From Lachnospiraceae bacterium (GTDB taxonomy: Bacteria > Bacillota > Clostridia > Lachnospirales > Lachnospiraceae), in the NCBI GenBank assembly GCA_024684215.1, contig JAIKXH010000050.1, positions 1-40,024 of the forward strand: a stretch of 40,024 nt of DNA, read 5' to 3'. The notes below the pieces were generated by a model. That model did not search any database, had not been told where the DNA came from, and was given only the letters and a program-made list of their open reading frames with translations. The position numbers were made by a program, and so were the translations under genes. This document shows, one piece after another, positions 34,387 to 40,024 of the stretch (its first letter is position 1; the number at the start of each line of letters is the position of its first letter).

Positions 34387-36870
34387 TTAACCTTTCAGGC
34401 TCTTTTCAACCTCTTCGGCGTATCTAACGGTTTCCATAGCATCACGGCAGTATTTATCCGCTCCAATCCTGTCGGAATACTCCTGTGTCATAACGGCGCC
34501 GCCCACCGTAACCTTGGCCCAAGGAGCCTGTTCTCTCAAAAGTCTTATGGTTTCTTCCATAGCGGGAACCGTAGTGGTCATAAGCGCCGAAAGTCCAACG
34601 ATGGGCGCATGGAGCTCTACGACTTTATCGACAACCACCTGCTCCGGTACATCCTTTCCAAGGTCATGTACATCGAAGCCATAGTTTTCCAAAATAAGCT
34701 TTACGATATTTTTTCCTATATCGTGAATATCGCCGTGAACCGTGGCAATAACAAAGGAACATCTCTTGGGTCCGGCTCCGTCTGCACTTTTGGCCATTTC
34801 TTTTTTGATCTCTTCGAAAGCTTCCTTTGAAGCCTCGGCAGCCATCAAAAGCTGGGGCAGATAAACCTTTTTCTCCTCAAAATTTTTACCGACGATATCA
34901 AGTGCGGGTATAACCTCCTGCTGAACTATATCAAGAGGTTTTACTTCCTTTAAAAGCTCCTTTGTGATATTGCCGGCCTGTTCTTTAAGGCCACGGATAA
35001 TAGCATTTTGAAGCGCAGATACATTACCCGAAGAAGCATCACCTGCGCCGCCCGAAGTCATCTGTGAACCCTTTGCATTGCTTCCGGATGTGTTTGCATT
35101 ATTTGCGCCGGCGCCCGCATTTGCCCCGGCGGGAGCCATTGCCGGAAGAGACTGCGCATATGTAATATAGTCCGTGCAGTTCGCATCCATGTTGTGGAGA
35201 GCTCTGAATGCATAATATACATTCATCATCTCCATGGCATATGGGTTCATGATTGCGGCAGAAAGTCCCTGCTCCAAGGTGAGTGCAAAAAATGTGGATG
35301 TAATAATATTTCTCGAAGGAAGTCCAAAAGATACATTGGAAACTCCGAGGGATGTATTTGCTCCAAGGCCGTGTCTGATGTCATGAACCGCCTGTATCGT
35401 TGCCAGCGCGGCGGTGGTATCTGCGCTTATCGTCATAGCAAGCGGATCGAATATCAAATCCTTTTTAGCGATACCGTAGGAGGCTGCTTTTTTAACAATC
35501 CTCTCCGCTATCTCCACTCTCTTTTCGGCAGTCTCGGGGATTCCGCCCTCATCTAACGTAAGGCAGACCACAAAACCGCCATATTTTGCCACCAGCGGGA
35601 ATACCGCGTCCATTACTTCATCCTTGCCGTTTACGGAATTGACCATAGCTTTTCCGTTATAGCAGCGAAGTCCTCTTTCCATAGCAACCGGATCGGAGGT
35701 ATCAAGCTGCAAAGGCAGATCGGTGACCGCCTGGAGTTCTTTTGCCACACTCTCAAGCATTTCGGGCTCGTTTATCTCAGGAAGTCCTACATTTACATCG
35801 AGTACCTGCACTCCCGCATCTGCCTGCTTAAGTCCCTCGTTCAAGATATAGTCAATGTCATTATCTCTGAGCGCCTGCTGAAAACGCTTTTTACCCGTAG
35901 GATTGATTCTCTCACCGATAAGTATGGGAGAATGTCCGAATTCAACCGCATGAGTGTACGAAGAAACAAGAGATTTATTTTTATCTGTTACAGGTACGGG
36001 CGTAACCTTTGAAGCTTTATCTACTACGGCTTTAATATAATCGGGTGTGGTTCCGCAGCAGCCTCCTACAATCCTTACTCCCTTTTCGAGCAAAAGCTTT
36101 ATACAATCGGAAAACTCCGGAGGATAAACATCGTAAACGGTTTTTCCGCCCTCGTCCCTCGGAAGGCCCGCATTCGGCTTAATAAGAACGGGCACCGATG
36201 CATATTCCAAATACTCTTCCATAACGCCAATAAGCTGTTCCGGACCAAGTGAACAGTTTGCGCCTATTGCGTCTGCATGCATTCCCTCAAGCATCGCTAC
36301 CATTGACGCCGGAGAGGCGCCCGTCATAAGCTTTCCGTCACTTCCGTATGCGTTTGATACAAATACCGGAAGGTCACAATTTTCCTTAACTGCAAGAAGA
36401 GCGGCTTTTGTATCGTAACTGTCATTCATAGTCTCTATAAAGACAAGGTCGGCTCCTGCTTTTGCACCGATCTTTACGGTCTTTGCATATGCTGCAACCG
36501 CATCCTCAAATTCAAAATCACCGTAGGGCTTAAGAAGCCTTCCTAAAGGCCCTATATCAAGAGCTATAAACTTTTCCTGCTTACCGTTACTTTCTTCTTT
36601 TGCTTTTACCGCATTAGCAAAAGCCGCATTTATAAGCTTTTCAAGCTCTTCATCATCAAATTTTAAACAGTTTGCTCCAAAAGTATTTGCCAGCACGACA
36701 TTGCTGCCGGCGTCAAAATAGGCTTTTTGAATCCTGATTATTTCCTCGGGATGAGTAACATTCCATCTCTCGGGAAGCTCTCCGGGCTTAAGTCCGGCCT
36801 CCTGTAAAAGAGTACCCATTCCACCGTCAAGAAATATGAAATTATCGCGCATGTAATCAAGTATTTTCAT
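34387..36870 (-). CDS. metH: cobalamin-dependent methionine synthase without activation domain
   Basis: This 827-aa MetH transfers methyl from methyl-THF to homocysteine through cobalamin. Its modules in order are a homocysteine domain (1-300; zinc site GGCCGTTPD near 265), a pterin domain (about 310-575; GERINPTG, DVNVGLPEINE, QLDTSDP) and a low-complexity Ala/Gly/Asn/Ser linker (about 580-625). The B12 cap and Rossmann domains follow, with VHGDIHDIGKNIV. The C-terminal AdoMet-binding reactivation domain of full-length MetH (~1200 aa) is missing. A candidate for it is encoded separately at 37511-38215. It has a strong promoter and a GGAGAC site. Confidence 0.94.
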   Translation of the reverse strand: MKILDYMRDNFIFLDGGMGTLLQEAGLKPGELPERWNVTHPEEIIRIQKAYFDAGSNVVLANTFGANCLKFDDEELEKLINAAFANAVKAKEESNGKQEKFIALDIGPLGRLLKPYGDFEFEDAVAAYAKTVKIGAKAGADLVFIETMNDSYDTKAALLAVKENCDLPVFVSNAYGSDGKLMTGASPASMVAMLEGMHADAIGANCSLGPEQLIGVMEEYLEYASVPVLIKPNAGLPRDEGGKTVYDVYPPEFSDCIKLLLEKGVRIVGGCCGTTPDYIKAVVDKASKVTPVPVTDKNKSLVSSYTHAVEFGHSPILIGERINPTGKKRFQQALRDNDIDYILNEGLKQADAGVQVLDVNVGLPEINEPEMLESVAKELQAVTDLPLQLDTSDPVAMERGLRCYNGKAMVNSVNGKDEVMDAVFPLVAKYGGFVVCLTLDEGGIPETAEKRVEIAERIVKKAASYGIAKKDLIFDPLAMTISADTTAALATIQAVHDIRHGLGANTSLGVSNVSFGLPSRNIITSTFFALTLEQGLSAAIMNPYAMEMMNVYYAFRALHNMDANCTDYITYAQSLPAMAPAGANAGAGANNANTSGSNAKGSQMTSGGAGDASSGNVSALQNAIIRGLKEQAGNITKELLKEVKPLDIVQQEVIPALDIVGKNFEEKKVYLPQLLMAAEASKEAFEEIKKEMAKSADGAGPKRCSFVIATVHGDIHDIGKNIVKLILENYGFDVHDLGKDVPEQVVVDKVVELHAPIVGLSALMTTTVPAMEETIRLLREQAPWAKVTVGGAVMTQEYSDRIGADKYCRDAMETVRYAEEVEKSLKG

Positions 36871-36894
36871 AATGTCTCCACAAACCTCAATAAT

Positions 36895-36917
36895 CTATAC
36901 GAAAATAAAACGTATAG
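36895..36917 (-). promoter_or_regulatory. inverted repeat at the metH transcription start
   Basis: A perfect 7-bp inverted repeat CTATACG-N9-CGTATAG begins about at the predicted +1 and covers the first ~25 nt. It is suited to a repressor operator or a 5' stem. No SAM or cobalamin riboswitch would fit in the short leader. Confidence 0.45.
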
Positions 36918-36925
36918 TCTGTTTT

Positions 36926-36954
36926 AGTATAATTTAATATGAAAAAAATGTAAA
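36926..36954 (-). promoter_or_regulatory. metH promoter
   Basis: On the minus strand, TTTACA (36949-36954) and TATACT (36926-36931) are separated by 17 nt, each one base from consensus. Confidence 0.7.
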
Positions 36955-36975
36955 TGAACGGATATGATAAAAATA

Positions 36976-37004
36976 TTGACTTTACGGGTAAATAATAGGA
37001 TATT
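36976..37004 (+). promoter_or_regulatory. promoter of the zinc-ribbon gene
   Basis: On the plus strand, TTGACT (36976-36981) and GATATT (36999-37004) are 17 nt apart. It is divergent from and close to the metH promoter. The leader carries AAAAAGGAGG. Confidence 0.55.
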
Positions 37005-37042
37005 TATATAGATGAGTTTATGTATAAAAAGGAGGTTTTGAT

Positions 37043-37438
37043 ATGAGAATGAGATACAGATGTCCAAACGGACATGTTTTTAACGGAGACGAGAACACAA
37101 AGGTTTGCCCCGAGTGTAGCGCAGCGCTTGCTCTGGAGAACTGCGGAGCCATTCAGCTTTATCGTATGGGAAATATGATGGGTATGGCTGTAGGAATGGG
37201 AATTTATATTGACGAGGTTCCCTACGGTCACATTGGAAACAAGGAAAGCATTCGCATCGTCCTTCCTTTTGGAGACCACAAGATTCATGTTACTCACAGC
37301 ACCACAAGAAACTGCAACGATCCTGTGATAACACTCTCTGCAGAAGCACCCATCGCATATATGAAGTGTCACTTAGGCGCCATGGGCTTTAAGATTGTTG
37401 TTGAGCCTGCAAATCCCGCGGAAATGCCTCCAATTTAA
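37043..37438 (+). CDS. zinc-ribbon protein of unknown function
   Basis: The only plus-strand gene encodes 131 aa. An N-terminal zinc ribbon (RCPNGHVF ... KVCPECSA) has Cys/His spacing able to bind one zinc. It is followed by a beta-rich domain with VPYGHIGNKESIRIVLPFGDHKIHVTHS, resembling PEGA-like or small barrel domains. Met/Gly-rich GNMMGMAVGMGIY lies between. A strong AAGGAGG site at 37030-37036 precedes the ATG. It stands between metH and the MetH activation-domain gene but is oppositely oriented and has its own terminator. Its function is unknown. Confidence 0.82.
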   Translation: MRMRYRCPNGHVFNGDENTKVCPECSAALALENCGAIQLYRMGNMMGMAVGMGIYIDEVPYGHIGNKESIRIVLPFGDHKIHVTHSTTRNCNDPVITLSAEAPIAYMKCHLGAMGFKIVVEPANPAEMPPI

Positions 37439-37460
37439 TCATAATGATGTCCATAAAAAC

Positions 37461-37487
37461 AGCCCCGGCGATCATCGTCGGGGCTTT
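37461..37487. terminator. bidirectional terminator between convergent genes
   Basis: The stem AGCCCCG/CGGGGCT, with some pairing inside the loop, is followed by TTTATTT on the plus strand and preceded by AAAAAC, giving GTTTTTA on the minus strand. It lies between the zinc-ribbon gene and the convergent activation-domain gene. Confidence 0.85.
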
Positions 37488-37510
37488 ATTTACGTTTTGC
37501 ACCTGCTCAA

Positions 37511-38215
37511 TCACTCGATTCCGATGATCGCCGTGACTGATTTGGATGGTGACATCAGATATGATGCGTTTAAGGTAATTCCGAGGCGCTTTTCGGCATC
37601 AACAAGCTTGAGCAGATGGGGCTGAACCGTGATGGGCAAATCTCCGTATCCGGGTGAATACCTCGGATGAGCTTTAAGCCCCAGATCCGCTGCAGTCTTG
37701 TTTACCTCATCGTTAAACATATCAACCAATGACTCAACACGTTCTGCTCCTATGCCCTGAAGTAAAAGCCCGGTAGCCGCCTGAGTCCTCTCGTAACGTC
37801 TTATAAGTCTGTCTATCCCGGCGCCGATAGTGGCCGCCACGATTATCACTCCGCGGCAATTATTCAGATTCATTTTTAAATTCTCGGAGTGCTGCTCAAA
37901 GGGAAGTATCGGAAAACCCTCTTCATCCCTGTCTATCTTTGCACAAACATAAGAAATCCTATAGGTGAGCTCACCATCGGTTAGCTTTATAACTTCCTCC
38001 AAACGGTTCGCCAATTCCTCATCCGTAGGAACTTCCAGAGCAGATTCATCATCCTTGCCTTGTCCCTTTGCTCTGAGTGCAGCCGCGGGATAACCTGCAT
38101 AGCGAAGTATCTCACCCCTTTTAACCGGTGGCTTGTCATACTCTTGATGAATAGGGGTAAGTGCTCGTTTTTCACTTAGTTGTCCGTCTTTTAAAGCCTG
38201 AAAAAACTCTTTCAT
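37511..38215 (-). CDS. stand-alone MetH activation-domain protein
   Basis: This 234-aa protein has the C-terminal signature of the MetH AdoMet-binding reactivation domain: HPRYSPGYGDLPI, LLKLVDAEKRLGITL, and LMSPSKSVTAIIGI at the end. The N-terminal ~80 residues are a separate helical segment that includes an EILRYAGYP motif. In the full-length enzyme this domain binds AdoMet to remethylate oxidised cob(II)alamin. Here it should act in trans on the metH product of this window, which lacks it. It is convergent with the zinc-ribbon gene and starts 31 nt after the TPM gene. Confidence 0.9.
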   Translation of the reverse strand: MKEFFQALKDGQLSEKRALTPIHQEYDKPPVKRGEILRYAGYPAAALRAKGQGKDDESALEVPTDEELANRLEEVIKLTDGELTYRISYVCAKIDRDEEGFPILPFEQHSENLKMNLNNCRGVIIVAATIGAGIDRLIRRYERTQAATGLLLQGIGAERVESLVDMFNDEVNKTAADLGLKAHPRYSPGYGDLPITVQPHLLKLVDAEKRLGITLNASYLMSPSKSVTAIIGIE

Positions 38216-38246
38216 ATCTAAATAATCTTTTCCTGGTCAAATCTAA

Positions 38247-39110
38247 TTACCTAGAAGCTCCGCCACCGCCAAAGGATCCGCCTCCGCCGCTGTGGCCGCC
38301 TCCGCCGCCTGAATATCCGCCGCCAAAGAAAAAGCTTGAACTGCCGCCTCTGCCGCCTTTTCTGCCTCCAAAAAGACCTATAAAAAATCTGATAACAAAG
38401 AACAGAATAGCCGCAATGCCTATAAACATATAGCTGCCATCCTTGATAGCCGCCCATAGCTGACTTGCAAAAGGTGCATCATTTTCTTTTTCAGTAGCAG
38501 TCGGAAAATCCATATCTGCGAAAGTACCGACAGTTTCATACTCTCCGTCTCCCCAGCTGTCCGCTGCAACAAGGGTATCGGGAGCATCAATTCCATACTC
38601 GTCATATACTTCGTTTAAAACTGCTGTAAATGTATTTGCGGCGGCTTTATTAAACAGTCCGTCGTCTTTAGCTTCAACCGCATAATCATCGAGTAAGCGT
38701 CCGGCCTTACCGTCAGGTATGGCACCCTCCAACCCTTTACCGACTTCCATTCTCACATGAGCATCATTTTCCGTAGTGTCAAAAAGGATCAAAACACCGT
38801 TGTCCTTTTCGGCATCACCGATTCCCCAATTATTTGCCAGATTATAACTGAAATCCTCAAGAGAATCGCTTTGGGTTCCGGGCACGGTAACGACAACGAC
38901 CTGTGCACCTGTATAATCTTCAAGGCGCTCGGCCTCATTGTATATGTATTTTTCGGTCTGCTCATTCAGCACACCGCTGTAGTCTTCTACAAAAAAGTAT
39001 TGGCTGTGCTCAGGATAATTTGTCTCCACTACAATTTTGTTATCGTGGAAAGCAAAGATTATAGTACCAATCCACCCAATGACAGCCAATACAGCCAGTA
39101 TTTTTTTCAT
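38247..39110 (-). CDS. TPM-domain membrane protein (YgcG-like) with Gly-rich tail
   Basis: This 287-aa protein has an N-terminal signal/anchor helix (residues 3-20). An extracellular TPM domain (about 40-165) follows, with VEDYSGVLNEQTEKYI, GAQVVVVTV, NNWGIG, NGVLILFD and VRMEVGKGLEG. A second membrane helix lies near 225-245 (YMFIGIAAILFFVIRFF), and the tail is Gly/Ser-rich. TPM proteins have been linked to phosphatase activity and membrane-protein assembly, but this one's role is unknown. It follows lemA by 40 nt, a common pairing. Confidence 0.9.
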   Translation of the reverse strand: MKKILAVLAVIGWIGTIIFAFHDNKIVVETNYPEHSQYFFVEDYSGVLNEQTEKYIYNEAERLEDYTGAQVVVVTVPGTQSDSLEDFSYNLANNWGIGDAEKDNGVLILFDTTENDAHVRMEVGKGLEGAIPDGKAGRLLDDYAVEAKDDGLFNKAAANTFTAVLNEVYDEYGIDAPDTLVAADSWGDGEYETVGTFADMDFPTATEKENDAPFASQLWAAIKDGSYMFIGIAAILFFVIRFFIGLFGGRKGGRGGSSSFFFGGGYSGGGGGHSGGGGSFGGGGASR

Positions 39111-39150
39111 TAAAACCCGCTTTCCTTGTCTCTAGGTATATCGGTATTAA

Positions 39151-39705
39151 TTATAAATCAACCTGAGGTACTTCGTTTGCAGCCTCGGTGCTCTCAAACA
39201 TTTCAGCCTTTTCAAATCCAAACATCTTTGCAAATATAACTGCAGGGAAGGTCTTTATAGCCTTGTTGTATGTAGATACGGCAGAATTGTAATCCTGTCT
39301 TGCATATGCGATTCTGTTTTCGGTTCCCGCAAGCTCGTCCATAAGGTCAACATATACGGTGTCAGCCTTTAATTCGGGATAGCTCTCTGCGATTGCAACA
39401 AGTCTGTTTAATGCGGATGTCATCTCAGCATCTGCCTCTGCCTTTTCGCTGAGACTTCCTGCTGAAAGGAGCTTTTCACGAGCCTCTGTAACTGCGGTGA
39501 AAACCTCAGTCTCATGCTCTGCATAGCTCTTTACACATGTAACAAGGTTGGGGATGAGGTCAGCTCTTCTCTGAAGCTGAGTATTTATATTTGCCTCCTG
39601 CTCCTCTACATTAGTCTGTTTGTTTACAAGCGAATTGTAGCTGCCCACTGCTGCCACAACAATTAAAGCAATTACTGCAATTACTACGATAAGTCCCTTT
39701 TTCAT
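39151..39705 (-). CDS. lemA: LemA family protein
   Basis: A 184-aa protein with an N-terminal transmembrane helix (about 5-23) and the LemA coiled-coil domain: YNSLVNKQTNVEEQEANINTQLQRRADLIPNLV, then VAIAESYPELKAD near 105 and ENRIAYARQDYNSAVSTYN. The family faces outward or inward depending on species, and its function is not settled. AAGGAG precedes the ATG. It is followed by the TPM gene and lies downstream of metF, separated by ~100 nt of repeats. Confidence 0.94.
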   Translation of the reverse strand: MKKGLIVVIAVIALIVVAAVGSYNSLVNKQTNVEEQEANINTQLQRRADLIPNLVTCVKSYAEHETEVFTAVTEAREKLLSAGSLSEKAEADAEMTSALNRLVAIAESYPELKADTVYVDLMDELAGTENRIAYARQDYNSAVSTYNKAIKTFPAVIFAKMFGFEKAEMFESTEAANEVPQVDL

Positions 39706-39739
39706 AAATCTTCTCCTTAATGTTTTCCTTTTTATATGT

Positions 39740-39806
39740 AATCATTTAGATGATTTTTAACTTTTTACGTATTAATCATTTAGAGATTTTTAACTCTTAA
39801 TGTATT
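39740..39806 (-). repeat. two tandem 33/34-bp copies after the metF stop
   Basis: Copies at 39774-39806 and 39740-39773 share AAAGTTAAAAATC and TCTAAATGATTAAT. They begin 3 nt after the metF stop. A partial third copy (ACATATAAAAAGG) leads into the lemA ribosome-binding region. Confidence 0.8.
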
Positions 39807-39808
39807 AT

Positions 39809-40024
39809 TTATCTGTCGAAATCCTTGCCTAAAATATTGGAAAGATTTTGAAGTATAGCCTTTGCAACGTCAGGCTTATTCATCGAATACACATGCACAT
39901 TGGTTATTCCGTTGGCATACAGATCTATAATCTGATCGGTAGCATATGCGATTCCGGCCTGTTTCATAGCTTCGGGATCGCTTCCGAAATAATCCACGAG
40001 GCTCTTAAATCTCTGAGGCATAAA
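39809..40024 (-). CDS. metF: methylenetetrahydrofolate reductase, C-terminal part (truncated by window)
   Basis: About 71 codons at the right edge encode a MetF C-terminus: QAGIAYATDQIIDLYANGITNVHVYSMNKPDVAKAI is the last helix-strand-helix of the TIM barrel. MetF makes the methyl-THF used by MetH, encoded ~3 kb away. The ATG at 40021 is internal and the gene runs beyond 40024. Confidence in family is good despite the short fragment. Confidence 0.85.
   Translation of the reverse strand, partial: FMPQRFKSLVDYFGSDPEAMKQAGIAYATDQIIDLYANGITNVHVYSMNKPDVAKAILQNLSNILGKDFDR

Noticed and set aside
36871-36925. Cobalamin or SAM riboswitch upstream of metH
   Set aside because: The leader is only about 50 nt, too short, and no conserved riboswitch core is seen.
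37004-37372. 122-codon minus-strand frame opposite the zinc-ribbon gene
   Set aside because: The plus-strand frame has promoter, AAGGAGG and terminator; the antisense frame has none.
38161-38433. Proline-rich plus-strand reading frame
   Set aside because: It is the antisense of the Gly-rich tail of the TPM protein; GGC/GGA codons read backwards give proline.
39809-40021. 70-codon gene starting at the ATG at 40021
   Set aside because: The sequence matches the interior and end of MetF, so the ATG is internal and the gene is cut by the window edge.

Overview
This window looks like part of a moderately AT-rich chromosome from a Gram-positive Clostridia, most likely a Lachnospiraceae. The evidence is the 5' end of the 16S rRNA at the left edge, the AGGAGG-type ribosome binding sites, the DUF5716/DUF5717-like genes that I associate from memory with that family, and the clostridial forms of PurF-like, ThyX, MetH and ABC proteins. 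Almost every gene lies on the minus strand, together with the rRNA operon. The one exception is a small zinc-ribbon gene at 37043-37438. The minus strand is therefore probably the leading strand.

Layout from left to right, although transcription runs right to left in nearly all units. (1) 1-646: start of an rRNA operon preceded by tRNA-Ser(UGA) and tRNA-Ser(GGA) behind a strong promoter. (2) 722-3756: pncB-nadE plus an MBL-fold hydrolase, an NAD salvage/synthesis unit. (3) 3797-4909: a lipoprotein with a putative nuclease-like C-terminal domain, a CPCC zinc-ribbon protein, and a repeat-derived mini-ORF. (4) 4932-8951: purC-purB and a PurF-like protein that lacks the glutaminase nucleophile. 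(5) 8966-16050: a four-gene operon of unknown function (1218-aa solenoid protein, Hsp70/actin-like protein, TPR protein, coiled-coil membrane protein). This is the best candidate for an undescribed system. (6) 16113-20188: ilvE, then folA-thyX-MBL/beta-CASP nuclease. (7) 20233-22283: small unknown genes, tRNA-Gly, and a pair made of an unknown cytosolic protein and a membrane protein. (8) 22292-28676: two acidic lipoproteins (transglutaminase-like and clostripain-like) with a MalT/LuxR-type STAND regulator and a small protein. (9) 28701-34300: lepA and a heterodimeric ABC exporter. (10) 34387-40024: one-carbon and methionine genes (metH without its activation domain, a separate MetH activation-domain protein, and the end of metF) interleaved with lemA and a TPM-domain protein.

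The parts fit together as core anabolism (NAD, purines, folate/thymidylate, methionine, branched-chain amino acids) interspersed with envelope and poorly characterised modules. One feature recurs across the window: short tandem duplications sit on or just after stop codons (ends of purF-like, purC, the 21762 gene and metF). One of these has created a small repeat-coded reading frame.
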